Part shown: piece after piece, positions 53,398-60,722 of the stretch
Layout: each line of letters opens with the position of its first letter
Position numbering within the stretch: position 1 is the stretch's first letter
Assembly (NCBI RefSeq): GCF_013314535.1
Contig: NZ_JABUAE010000017.1
Span: 29,474-93,473, forward strand
Length of the DNA: 64,000 bases
Origin: Bacillus sp. Xin1
GTDB taxonomy: Bacteria > Bacillota > Bacilli > Bacillales > Bacillaceae_G
Direction: 5' to 3'
Program-made: the position numbers and the translations under genes
Notes under the pieces: generated by a model
The model's input: the letters and a program-made list of their open reading frames with translations, nothing else
Database searches by the model: none
Told to the model about the DNA's origin: nothing

Positions 53398-53781
53398 TTA
53401 GCTTTGTTTATCCCCAGGTTTACGATTTTTTTCTTTATTTTTAATAAATTCCCAAAACTGTCTAAGCTCTTCTTGTTTTTCAGGAGAAGCATCCTTTATA
53501 TCTTTAAACCAAAGACCAAGTTCAGGATCGTTAAGTGTTTTTTCTAAATTATGATCTATCTCGTTTTCTTTCGGAAGGATGGATTCTTCATTAAGAAGAA
53601 AATCTACAGAAACACCAAAAAAGTTTGCGATTTCGAGTAAACGTGATTTTCTTGGTAAACGATCGTCACTATTTTCATAATGCGTGATAGAAGAACGAGG
53701 GATATTTAGTTTAGCTGCTAATTCTTCTTGCGAAAGTCCTTTAGATTCCCTGAGTTCTCTTAATTTTGTAGAAAATGACAA
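53398..53781 (-). CDS. CI-like phage repressor (XRE family)
   Basis: 127 aa with an N-terminal helix-turn-helix (LRELRESKGLSQEELAAKLN, IPRSSITHYE, residues about 6-60) and a short acidic C-terminal part (ELGLWFKDIKDASPEKQEEL), as in the SinR/ICEBs1-ImmR size class. It lacks a LexA-type self-cleavage domain, which fits control by the neighbouring ImmA-like protease. It is divergent from the Cro-like gene over a set of operators. Confidence 0.9.
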   Translation of the reverse strand: MSFSTKLRELRESKGLSQEELAAKLNIPRSSITHYENSDDRLPRKSRLLEIANFFGVSVDFLLNEESILPKENEIDHNLEKTLNDPELGLWFKDIKDASPEKQEELRQFWEFIKNKEKNRKPGDKQS

Positions 53782-53820
53782 ATTTATCCCTCCTTTATAA
53801 ATAAGATTTTAACATGATAT

Positions 53821-53913
53821 GTTCGTGGAAAAAACAGTGCGAAAAACGAACAAACCTATTGGCATGTTCGTTTTAAGAACATATTATGTATTTATAAAGT
53901 TCGAAAAACGCAC
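53821..53913. promoter_or_regulatory. CI/Cro operator cluster
   Basis: Four copies of a 15-base imperfect dyad with consensus GTTCG-N5-CGAAC lie between the divergent regulators: GTTCGTGGAAAAAAC (53821), GTGCGAAAAACGAAC (53837), GTTCGTTTTAAGAAC (53866) and GTTCGAAAAACGCAC (53899). The third fills the spacer of the rightward promoter. The first two lie where the leftward CI promoter should be. Repressor binding is inferred from position and repetition. Confidence 0.8.
53859..53887 (+). promoter_or_regulatory. Rightward early promoter (PR-like)
   Basis: TTGGCA at 53859-53864, 17-base spacer, TATTAT at 53882-53887. An operator lies inside the spacer. It drives the Cro-like gene and the early region. 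Confidence 0.75.
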
Positions 53914-53929
53914 GTAAGGTGGTGAAAAA

Positions 53930-54136
53930 TTGAATAAGATCACAAACTTAAGAAAAGAAAAAGGAATAACCCAAGAAGAGTTAGCTGTAAAAATCGGAAT
54001 AACAAGAGCTTACTTATCAAATCTAGAAAATGGAAAGCATAAACCATCTTTAGATGTAGCCTTAAAAATCGCAGAAGCATTAGAAAGTACTGTAGAAAAA
54101 ATTTTTAAATATAAAGTTCGAAAAACGCACGTATAA
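53930..54136 (+). CDS. Cro-like regulator (XRE family)
   Basis: 68-aa single helix-turn-helix protein: ITNLRKEKGITQEELAVKIG, ITRAYLSNLENGKHKPS, then ALKIAEALESTVEKIFKYK. The start is TTG 53930 behind AAGGTGG. Position as first gene of the rightward transcript suggests a Cro role. The last eight codons are encoded by DNA that repeats the operator sequence found upstream (see 54116). Confidence 0.88.
   Translation: MNKITNLRKEKGITQEELAVKIGITRAYLSNLENGKHKPSLDVALKIAEALESTVEKIFKYKVRKTHV
54116..54130. promoter_or_regulatory. Extra operator inside the 3' end of the Cro-like gene
   Basis: GTTCGAAAAACGCAC recurs here, identical to the site at 53899. The identity extends to 23 bases (54111-54133 against 53894-53916). 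It lies 217 bases downstream of the first copy. Confidence 0.75.
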
Positions 54137-54160
54137 ACTAGTTAGAAAGAAGGTGGGAAA

Positions 54161-54409
54161 ATGACAGCAATTCAAATGGCAGTACCAACAGATCAGCAGC
54201 ATACAAATGTAAAAAGCACTTCAAGAGGTGACACCATGAGCCAACAAGAAGAATATGCAGCGACTTATGAATTCGGAAAAACGAAAGTCCATGTTGTGGC
54301 TCCTGAACCAAAATCGCAAAAGGAAATTGATAAAATCCTTCGAGCATATTACGAGGCTGGTTGGGCCATCATCAAAGAAATGCAAGCAAAAGAAAGTATC
54401 GAGGATTAA
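54161..54409 (+). CDS. Small phage protein of unknown function
   Basis: 82 aa, starting ATG behind AGAAGGTGG. The conserved-looking part is KTKVHVVAPEPKSQKEIDKILRAYYEAG (in pieces: KVHVVAPEPK, EIDKILRAYYEAGW), with a predicted C-terminal helix. A second start, ATG 54236, would give a 57-aa product without the Thr/Gln-rich leader. Similar short proteins follow regulator genes in Bacillus phages and integrative elements. No function assigned. Confidence 0.7.
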   Translation: MTAIQMAVPTDQQHTNVKSTSRGDTMSQQEEYAATYEFGKTKVHVVAPEPKSQKEIDKILRAYYEAGWAIIKEMQAKESIED

Positions 54410-54500
54410 TTCCTCTCTTCTTACATAAAGAATAGACAAGTTATATATTCTTTATACTTTATTGTAATCCTTTGAAAGATGAATACGGAGGCGAACAAAT

Positions 54501-55088
54501 ATGGGAACAAGTATATATTGCAATTCATCAGTAGGAACATTATTACGTAATGCGAGAGAACGTTGTGGAAATGCACATTATCGAACAAAGAAAGGTCTAG
54601 CAGAATACCTCGGCATCACTTACGAACGTTTGAAAAATATTGAATCTGGTTTTTCTAAAGTGCCTTTTGAATTAGCAATGGATTGGTGTGATGCAACGGA
54701 AGCACCGATAAACAAACAAGCAATCAAACATATTTATGGTGTAGGGTTACCACCTACAGATCCACGTTTAACAAGCGATGTGAACTTACAGCTTATGAAT
54801 TACATCAAGCAAGCTGAAGAGGGTATTGCGGCCGCGAAGGAAATCATGAAATTACAAGTTACAAACCGTTCTTGGCAGCTAGATGAAAAACAAAAACATG
54901 AATATGCAAGGCACGCAAAAGAAATATTCGATATGATGCAAGCCACACAATGTGTAGTACAAGCGTTAGATCAAATTCATTTTGGAATTATGGACCAAAT
55001 ACAAAGAAGTTGGTTGCAAAAGGCGATTTCGGAAAACGTTGTTGTACAAACCGTGGACAGTTTAATGAATTTAACAAAAGTGTTGTAA
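54501..55088 (+). CDS. Phage protein with N-terminal XRE-type helix-turn-helix
   Basis: 195 aa. The N-terminal 70 residues look like a helix-turn-helix (VGTLLRNARERCGN, KKGLAEYLGITYERLKNIESG). The rest is helical, with KQAEEGIAAAKEIMKL and EYARHAKEIFDMMQATQ. A strong GGAGG site precedes ATG 54501. It may be an early regulator; its target is unknown. Confidence 0.75.
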   Translation: MGTSIYCNSSVGTLLRNARERCGNAHYRTKKGLAEYLGITYERLKNIESGFSKVPFELAMDWCDATEAPINKQAIKHIYGVGLPPTDPRLTSDVNLQLMNYIKQAEEGIAAAKEIMKLQVTNRSWQLDEKQKHEYARHAKEIFDMMQATQCVVQALDQIHFGIMDQIQRSWLQKAISENVVVQTVDSLMNLTKVL

Positions 55089-55100
55089 GGGGGAATACAT

Positions 55101-55322
55101 ATGACAGTAGATTATAAGAATCCTAATTTAAACGATTATAAGAGTTTAATTCGTTACGAGGCAAAGCTAGATGGTGAGATAAAAATAGCTAAAACATTTA
55201 ACGATGCAAAAAAACTTGAAGCGTTACAAAGGGAAAAGAAGTTAGTGGGAATTCGTATAAAAATTATTGAAGCGTCATTTACGTTAAAACATAAATGGGC
55301 AAAAGAAAAAGCTACCGCCTAG
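55101..55322 (+). CDS. Small phage protein of unknown function
   Basis: 73 aa, highly charged and mostly helical (RYEAKLDGEIKIAKTFNDAKKLEALQREKK in part). It follows AAGGGGG and begins 12 bases after the preceding gene, so it is in the same early transcript. Not recognised. Confidence 0.7.
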   Translation: MTVDYKNPNLNDYKSLIRYEAKLDGEIKIAKTFNDAKKLEALQREKKLVGIRIKIIEASFTLKHKWAKEKATA

Positions 55323-55380
55323 GAAACAGTAGCTCTGAAAAAATATGATGAAGCAATTATAACACTTTATTATTTGTTTG

Positions 55381-55464
55381 GACAAGCCGTTGTGCTTGTC
55401 GTTATGACCAGAAAGGATTGTTACCCCTCCATCCCCTTTAAAGATATCCCTTTCTGGTTGTAAC
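55381..55464 (+). repeat. Two adjacent hairpins between early genes
   Basis: GACAAGC/GCTTGTC (55381-55400) is followed at once by a long stem: the 16 bases at 55401-55416 pair with 55449-55464 at all but one or two positions, around a 32-base loop. The loop is C-rich. It could be an RNA processing site, an attenuator or part of a replication origin. No promoter or gene explains it. Confidence 0.6.
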
Positions 55465-55506
55465 GATGCGTACAGCATTAATTTACATAGTAAAGAGGTG
55501 AAAACC

Positions 55507-55791
55507 ATGACAACTGAATACAATTGTCTGCATAATCTTGTTCTTCTAGGAGACTTTTCGTTTGCAAATGAACTTCATGATTGCATGAATACATGCATTT
55601 ACAACATGTTCAACGCTAAATCTCATAAGGAAGCGAATTATTGGGAAGAAGAGCTTAATCGATGTGTAAAAGAGTTTAAGATGCTTCGTGAAGAAAAGGA
55701 AGAACATGAAGTATCTAAAAGTTATAGTGTGATTATTAAAGGACCTCGTTCTAAAGACGTTAACGCTTCACTGGTAAGTCGTAGGAAATAA
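55507..55791 (+). CDS. Small phage protein of unknown function
   Basis: 94 aa, starting ATG 55507, 8 bases after AGAGGTG. It has four Cys residues (including HDCMNTCIYNM) in the first half and a charged helical second half. A longer frame from 55498 would overlap its own ribosome binding site. Not recognised. Confidence 0.65.
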   Translation: MTTEYNCLHNLVLLGDFSFANELHDCMNTCIYNMFNAKSHKEANYWEEELNRCVKEFKMLREEKEEHEVSKSYSVIIKGPRSKDVNASLVSRRK

Positions 55792-55794
55792 AAA

Positions 55795-55880
55795 ATCTAT
55801 CACTTTGCCGAGTGATAGATAAATAGTGGTAGGTAAATTTTGGTTAGGTTAATTATACCAAATCATAAACGGTATAACAA
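55795..55880 (+). repeat. Hairpin pair downstream of 55507 gene
   Basis: ATCTATCACT pairs with AGTGATAGAT (10 bp), and further on TTATACC pairs with GGTATAA. The sequence between carries AATTATACC, similar to AATTATAACAC segments at 55354 and 59149. Short hairpins of this kind often separate genes in Firmicute phages. Confidence 0.55.
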
Positions 55881-55893
55881 TGGAGTGTATTGC

Positions 55894-55989
55894 ATGCTTT
55901 TAGACAAAACATTACATAGAGTGTTGTTAAACCCCAAGATTGTTCAAAAGGTAAAGCCAAAACAACACCTTACTTATTTAGTACAGTAA
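55894..55989 (+). CDS. Possible 31-aa basic peptide
   Basis: ATG 55894 follows GGAG by about 9 bases and opens a frame reading MLLDKTLHRVLLNPKIVQKV, ending HLTYLVQ. Basic and short. It fills the gap before the DnaD-like gene. Support is only the ribosome binding site. Confidence 0.35.
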   Translation: MLLDKTLHRVLLNPKIVQKVKPKQHLTYLVQ

Positions 55990-56071
55990 TATCTTAAAAA
56001 AGGTTATAAAAATTATCGCTTATTACGTGTAGAGGACGGGGTTGCGATATGTAAACGGGAGGATGAATAGC

Positions 56072-56998
56072 ATGGCAGTTTTTAGACCAGTACAAGTTTC
56101 ATTTTGGCAGGATGCAAAAGTTATTGAGGAGATGACTCCAGAAGATAAATTATTTAATCTGTATCTTCTTACAAACCCATGTACTACTCAAATAGGTGTA
56201 TACCAAATCACCAAAAAGCAAATGGCTTTTGATTTAGGTTACTCCATGGAAAGTGTTAATTCACTCTTAGATCGTTTTGAAAACCATCATAAATTAGTTA
56301 AGTATAATCCAGAAACACGCGAACTAGCGATTATCAACTGGGGGAAATACAACCTTAATAGAGGAGGTAAACCAATTGAGGATTGTGTTCGCAAAGAACT
56401 GGATGGGGTAGTTGATATTAGTCTTGTTAGTTTAGTCGCTCCAAAAGTTAAAAATGATAAAATCCGTACTATTTTTGAAGAATTTCTTGCTGTTAACGAT
56501 ACGTGCCACGATACGCCCACGATAAGTGGGGAAAAAGAAGAAGAAAAAGAAAAAGAAGAACAACAACAAGAAGAACGTGCGAATGCGGAAGAGGTTGTTG
56601 TTAATCCAATTTCTTTTTACGAACAAAACTTCGGATTCATTACACCTTTTATCGCAGAAGGCATTAACGCATGGGTAGATGACTTAAATGCAGAGTTAGT
56701 TGTTAAGGCAATGGAGATTGCTTTAGAAAAAAATACTAGAAACATGTCTTACGTAAATACGATTTTACGAGATTGGCATCTTAAAGGCTTGAAAACAGTA
56801 GGTGATGTTGAGGCAGCTGATAAAGCATTTCGTGATAAACGAACAGCACAAGCAAAGCAACAACCTGTATATCAATCGGCAGCTATGTCTGAATCTACTA
56901 AGCAAGTGTTACAGCAGCAAGAATCATGGAAACAAAACATTCCTACAGACGAGGAACTTGCAGCACTTAACCAACAGAATGGATGGATGATGCAATGA
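56072..56998 (+). CDS. DnaD-like phage replication initiator
   Basis: 308 aa. The N-terminal part (FRPVQVSFWQDAKVIEEMTPEDKLFNLYLLTNP in pieces) is the phage replisome-organiser winged-helix domain. A variable Glu/Lys/Gln-rich linker follows (about 160-180). The C-terminal part is a DnaD domain (FYEQNFGFITPFIAEGI, YVNTILRDWHLKGLKT). Such proteins bind the phage origin, usually inside their own gene, and recruit the helicase encoded next. ATG 56072 is 9 bases after GGGAGG. Confidence 0.9.
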   Translation: MAVFRPVQVSFWQDAKVIEEMTPEDKLFNLYLLTNPCTTQIGVYQITKKQMAFDLGYSMESVNSLLDRFENHHKLVKYNPETRELAIINWGKYNLNRGGKPIEDCVRKELDGVVDISLVSLVAPKVKNDKIRTIFEEFLAVNDTCHDTPTISGEKEEEKEKEEQQQEERANAEEVVVNPISFYEQNFGFITPFIAEGINAWVDDLNAELVVKAMEIALEKNTRNMSYVNTILRDWHLKGLKTVGDVEAADKAFRDKRTAQAKQQPVYQSAAMSESTKQVLQQQESWKQNIPTDEELAALNQQNGWMMQ

Positions 56999-58317
56999 GT
57001 AACGAAATCATTCGCAATGTAGAAGCCGAACAAAGTGTTTTAGGTAGCATCATCATCGAAGGGGATTTGATAAAAGATTGTCAGTTAAAACAAAATCAGT
57101 TTTCTCTTCCAACACATCAAGCCATTTTTAAAGCGATGAGAGAACTTGAAGATGCTGAAAGTCCTATAGATCTTGTGACTGTAGTTGAAAAATTAGATAG
57201 TTTTATAAATCAAATTGGTGGCATTCAGTTTTTAGTTAATTTAGCTGAGGGCGTTTCAACAACAAAAAACTTTTCGTATCACGAGGGTCTTGTGATAGAA
57301 GCATGGAAAATGCGACATGCTCAAGAGGTTGCTGGTGATTTATATAAGCGTCTTCAGAAGGACAAAGATATTAGTGTAATCAGCAATACAATTGATGAAT
57401 TAAATGCGATAGAGGAAACAGGTTATTCAGGTGAGTTTGATTTAAAGGGAACGCTTGTTGATCTATATAAGAAAATGCAAATCGATGTTGGTGATTTAAC
57501 AGGCATCGATACAGGATACAGCGACTTGAATCGAATGACTTCTGGATTACAAGCAGGAGATTTAATCATCGTTGGTGCACGTCCAGCAATGGGTAAAACA
57601 GCATTTGTACTGAACGTTGCTTATCATGCGGCAAGCTCGGATACAGCAGTTGGAATCTTTTCTTTAGAGATGGGAGAAGAACAATTGCTCAAGCGAATGA
57701 TTTCTAGTGCTGGTAATGTTGATGCAACCAAAATGAAAAATCCTAAGAAGCTTTGCAATATCAAAGATTGGGAAAATATTAGTCAAGCGATGGGGCTGAT
57801 AAATAATTTACCGCTGGAAATATACGATAAAGCAAATGTAACAATGCAAGAAATTTATGCAAAAACCAGAAAACTAAAACGTAAACATCCAGATAAAAAG
57901 GTATTAATAGCGATTGATTATTTACAGCTTATTGTTGGTGATCTAAAGCATCGAGGCAATCGTATGCAAGAGATTGGTGAGATTAGTCGTAAGTTGAAAT
58001 TGATGGCCAGGGAATTAGATGTATGTGTAGTTGCTTTATCACAATTAAGTCGTGCTGTTGAGAGCAGACAAGATAAACGTCCTCTGTTATCTGATTTACG
58101 TGAGACAGGGCAAATTGAGCAAGATGCTGACTTGATTGCATTTTTATATCGTGAAGATTATTACGATGCAGAAACAGCGAACAAAAACATAACTGAAATT
58201 ATTCTGGCCAAGCAGAGAAATGGGCCTGTCGGTACAGTAGAGCTTGCATTCATTAAAGAGTTTAGCAAATTCATTAATTTAGAGAGAAGATACGATAACC
58301 AACAGGAGGCACGGTAA
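56995..58317 (+). CDS. Replicative DNA helicase, DnaB family
   Basis: 440 aa. The N-terminal domain (EAEQSVLGSIIIEGDLI) is followed by a RecA-like ATPase with Walker A ARPAMGKTAF (about residue 196), IFSLEMGEEQL, Walker B IAIDYLQLIVGD and ALSQLSRAVESR. It is the phage copy of the chromosomal helicase. ATG 56995 overlaps the stop of the DnaD-like gene (ATGA), so the two are coupled. An in-frame ATG at 56983 is possible. Confidence 0.95.
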   Translation: MSNEIIRNVEAEQSVLGSIIIEGDLIKDCQLKQNQFSLPTHQAIFKAMRELEDAESPIDLVTVVEKLDSFINQIGGIQFLVNLAEGVSTTKNFSYHEGLVIEAWKMRHAQEVAGDLYKRLQKDKDISVISNTIDELNAIEETGYSGEFDLKGTLVDLYKKMQIDVGDLTGIDTGYSDLNRMTSGLQAGDLIIVGARPAMGKTAFVLNVAYHAASSDTAVGIFSLEMGEEQLLKRMISSAGNVDATKMKNPKKLCNIKDWENISQAMGLINNLPLEIYDKANVTMQEIYAKTRKLKRKHPDKKVLIAIDYLQLIVGDLKHRGNRMQEIGEISRKLKLMARELDVCVVALSQLSRAVESRQDKRPLLSDLRETGQIEQDADLIAFLYREDYYDAETANKNITEIILAKQRNGPVGTVELAFIKEFSKFINLERRYDNQQEAR

Positions 58318-58505
58318 TGTTATTACGACGGGAAGTTGAAAGAAGAAAGTTATTTATTATTCGTAAATTACTAGATTTAGGATTATCTGAAATAAACGGA
58401 CAAACATTAGACCAATTAACGTTAACGCAGCTTGAAGGGATTTTAGCAGCAAGCTTGCAAGTGCTGGAGGGAACAAAAAATGATTCTAACAAGAAATTGG
58501 CGTAA
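58317..58505 (+). CDS. FbpA-like (Fur-regulated basic protein family) mini-protein
   Basis: 62 aa starting MLLRREVERRKLFIIRKLL and continuing with the (D/T)QLTLTQLEGIL segment. This pattern (basic N-terminus, then LTLTELE) is that of Fur-regulated basic protein FbpA, a small partner in the Bacillus iron-sparing response. Phage copies are known to me only as annotations. It starts in a TAATG overlap with the helicase gene behind AGGAGG, so here it is expressed with replication genes and not from a Fur promoter. Confidence 0.65.
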   Translation: MLLRREVERRKLFIIRKLLDLGLSEINGQTLDQLTLTQLEGILAASLQVLEGTKNDSNKKLA

Positions 58506-58764
58506 TGGAGATACGATTCATCTCAAACGTAAAAAATTTAAAGATATCCTACATGCCGTACAGGATTTAGAAAAAAGAGGATATTCATGTGTTCATCCGA
58601 TTAGATCGTTAGTGCAGTGGCAGAGAGAATTCATTCATAAGCGAACGAACGGAAAGATTAGTACAGCTAATTATAGCTTTAAACAAACGGATGCTGATAC
58701 TTGTTATGTTGTAATGATGAGAAAAGAAAAGAGTGAAGATTATGAAGCAGCTAACGATTTTTGA
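58480..58764 (+). CDS. Phage protein of unknown function
   Basis: 94 aa, basic. ATG 58480 lies 8 bases after GGAGGG and inside the end of the preceding gene. It starts MILTRNWRNGDTIHLKRKKF and has a YSCVHPIRSLVQWQREF segment and a final YVVMMRKEKSEDYEA. Not recognised. Overlaps at both ends show it belongs to one polycistronic unit. Confidence 0.7.
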   Translation: MILTRNWRNGDTIHLKRKKFKDILHAVQDLEKRGYSCVHPIRSLVQWQREFIHKRTNGKISTANYSFKQTDADTCYVVMMRKEKSEDYEAANDF

Positions 58765-59101
58765 TGTTGAGCCTGTTGTTTCATTTGATCTCAATAAAGC
58801 GAATGTTCATCGATTGAATTCAAAATTACGTTTTGCTGATGTAGTTGTACAAATACCTCGTCAAGCCAAAGCAATTGATGAATTGAAACCAACGACAGCA
58901 CCAGATGATCGTTATGAATTATTTGAAGAGTACGCAATTGGGGTTTGGCGTTATAAACGAGCGGAGGATAAACAATTTGAGTGGGAAGAAGCGGAAGAAA
59001 TGTGTAAGCGAGCAAGGGATAGTAAAAAGCCAATTTCGATACGGCTTCACTTATCTATTGAGCAACCGTTCATTCCAGAGAATGTTGTGCAATATTTATA
59101 G
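58742..59101 (+). CDS. Phage protein of unknown function
   Basis: 119 aa from ATG 58742 (a GTG at 58733 is possible), overlapping the preceding gene by 23 bases. It starts MKQLTIFDVEPVVSFDLNKA and has a YELFEEYAIGVWRYKRAED central part. Not recognised; likely a small early-region protein. Confidence 0.7.
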   Translation: MKQLTIFDVEPVVSFDLNKANVHRLNSKLRFADVVVQIPRQAKAIDELKPTTAPDDRYELFEEYAIGVWRYKRAEDKQFEWEEAEEMCKRARDSKKPISIRLHLSIEQPFIPENVVQYL

Positions 59102-59108
59102 GCAAATA

Positions 59109-59168
59109 AAAAAGCCGGGATCACTCCCGACATAATTATTCGGCAAAGTAATTATAACACAAATAGGA
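59109..59168 (+). repeat. Intergenic phage hairpin with AATTATAACAC tail
   Basis: GCCGGGA pairs with TCCCGAC (one mismatch) and is followed by TAATTATAACACAAATAGGAG, the last part being the ribosome binding site of the next gene. The same layout recurs elsewhere in the element. Confidence 0.5.
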
Positions 59169-59177
59169 GTGGTTCCG

Positions 59178-59369
59178 GTGGCAATTATTAAGGAAAACAT
59201 TGCAGAAATGAAGGCTGAAATTTCATTAGCAGAAAATATGATTTATGTTGTGAAAGATGGACAAGTTCATCCAATAGAGCCACCCACAAGTGGTCACGGG
59301 GAACAGTCCTTTGTATATAAAAGTGGAAAAGTAACTCGTATGGATGAACGGAAGACGCAGTTGATTTAA
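59178..59369 (+). CDS. DUF3954 family phage protein
   Basis: 63 aa from GTG 59178, which lies 6 bases after AGGAGTGG; the GTG at 59169 is inside that site. The pattern ENMIYVVKDGQVHPIEPP, then SGHGEQSFVYKSGKVTRMD, matches my memory of the DUF3954 family found in Bacillus phages. The function of the family is unknown. Confidence 0.7.
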   Translation: MAIIKENIAEMKAEISLAENMIYVVKDGQVHPIEPPTSGHGEQSFVYKSGKVTRMDERKTQLI

Positions 59370-59424
59370 TACCAAATTTGAATTTTATAGAAAAGTAAGG
59401 GAGTGGGATAATTCTATAAATAAA

Positions 59425-59880
59425 GACCCTGCTCTCAATAATGAGAGCAGGGTCCTTGGATGAAGTTACTGAGTTCGTGAGATGATGAACGCCAGCAACC
59501 GAATAGTATCATGATTATTCAGAAAAAACAAAGGGGAAATGCTTCCTGATTTTCTAATAATAGTAAAATAAAAGACTTTTCAAAATGATTGATTTATAAC
59601 AAAAGCGTTATTTTAATCGAAATGGGGGATGCGGAGATGAAATAAGACCGCTCCTTTTATGAGAACGGTCCTGAAAGAAGCATTTGTTGGAGGTCGCTAC
59701 GAATAGCTAACAATGTCTTCACCAATAAGTATGGACAATATTTTTACGTCTATACACAAAAAGGCAGGCAACTAATTAAGTTACCCGCCTGTTCTTAAAC
59801 GACACGGAGGAGAGAGCTCCGTTTTGAAAGAGTACAGCCGTAGGGAAGCCGGCTCAGAGGTAGTATGTGTAATACAAAAA
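59425..59880 (+). ncRNA. Structured RNA-like modules, first group (three copies)
   Basis: No gene is supported between 59370 and 59906. Three modules are seen. A (59425): 12-bp perfect hairpin GACCCTGCTCTC/GAGAGCAGGGTC, a second hairpin GTTC...GAAC, tail TAGTATC. B (59646): GACCG-CTC hairpin, tail AAGTATGG. C (59762): 11-bp hairpin with two mismatches, hairpin CGGAG...CTCCG, hairpin AGCCG...CGGCT and tail TAGTATGTGT at 59861. Arms differ in sequence, but order and tail are kept. Confidence 0.6.
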
Positions 59881-59906
59881 AGATTATTCGTAAAGGGGAA
59901 TGAGAG

Positions 59907-60509
59907 ATGGAATATATTGAAAAAGCAACTAAAGACATTAAAGAGAATTGGTTTGAAGAACATGTGGCTGAAATTCAAGGTGAAGAAGGATTACAGGTTA
60001 TTTATTGGGGCAAGCCTGGGACGAATATGTATCGCACTAAATTTGTTCTTTCAGGATATAACGTGTTTGTTTCTGGTGATATTGGTGAAGCGGTGTACAA
60101 CCTTACATGTCCAGCAACATTAGAAAATATCAAAGGATTCGATTTAGGGTATTTTACTGGAAAGTTAACGGCTTTTTGTGAAGAACGTTGGAATTTCGAT
60201 GAAGAAAAGGCTAAAAGGGAACTTGATGAATATTGGAAAGAATACGATATGAATGAAACAACAGAAAGCGGACAAGAAGTATATGATGGCATTATTTCAG
60301 CGATTGATGAGAGTTCATCTATGGAAAGTTACCACTTTTGGTTAAGTGATGTTTATCATAATAGCTCATTAGATTCTGACACGATGGAAGATGTTTGGAA
60401 TTTCGGTGAAAGGTTACCGCGTCGTTTAATTGGCTACTGGTTGGGGCTACAAATGGCCATTGAGCAATTAGAGAAAAATAAACCTGCAGCAGAAGCAGTG
60501 ACTTTATAA
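59907..60509 (+). CDS. Phage protein of unknown function
   Basis: 200 aa, acidic, behind AAGGGGAATGAGAG. It starts MEYIEKATKDIKENWFEEHV and has YWGKPGTNMYRTKFVLSGYNVFVSGDIGEAVYNLTCP in the middle (pieces: GTNMYRTKF, FVSGDIGEAVYNLTC) and a RLPRRLIGYWLGLQMAIEQL end. Rich in W, Y and E. It is a solid gene by length and ribosome binding site and lies inside the hairpin array. I do not assign a function. Confidence 0.8.
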   Translation: MEYIEKATKDIKENWFEEHVAEIQGEEGLQVIYWGKPGTNMYRTKFVLSGYNVFVSGDIGEAVYNLTCPATLENIKGFDLGYFTGKLTAFCEERWNFDEEKAKRELDEYWKEYDMNETTESGQEVYDGIISAIDESSSMESYHFWLSDVYHNSSLDSDTMEDVWNFGERLPRRLIGYWLGLQMAIEQLEKNKPAAEAVTL

Positions 60510-60682
60510 CAAAATAGTTATTTAAACAAAAGAGACCCCGTTATCTACGGGGCTTCTAAGGGTAATCGTCAAGTAATGACGTACTCGACTAATTAACCAT
60601 AACATGAACTTTTTGGAAATGATATTGGTAAATGTGTCCAAATGAATAAGACCTATCATTTTGAACAAACACGCTATTTTGC

Positions 60683-60722
60683 ACAACAAAGCAGCTAGCT
60701 TAATTAGCTAGCTGTTTGTTGT
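60683..60722 (+). repeat. Long hairpin, CAACAAAGCAGCT family copy 1
   Basis: ACAACAAA and CAGCTAGCT pair with AGCTAGCTG and TTTGTTGT, with a single bulged G and a TAATT loop. Related copies lie at 61558-61599 and 61859-61898. The 100 bases after copies 1 and 2 are also alike (GTAAC-GTTAC hairpin, then GAAATATTAT-CGG). Confidence 0.8.

Noticed and set aside
56520-56580. Repeat-like GAAGAAGAAAAAG tract in the DnaD-like gene as a replication origin
   Set aside because: It encodes a low-complexity Glu/Lys/Gln linker, common between the two domains. No iterons or AT-rich box were found.
59824-60123. Open frame of 99 codons on the + strand
   Set aside because: It overlaps the well-supported gene at 59907 in another frame, and its start lies in a hairpin module without a ribosome binding site.
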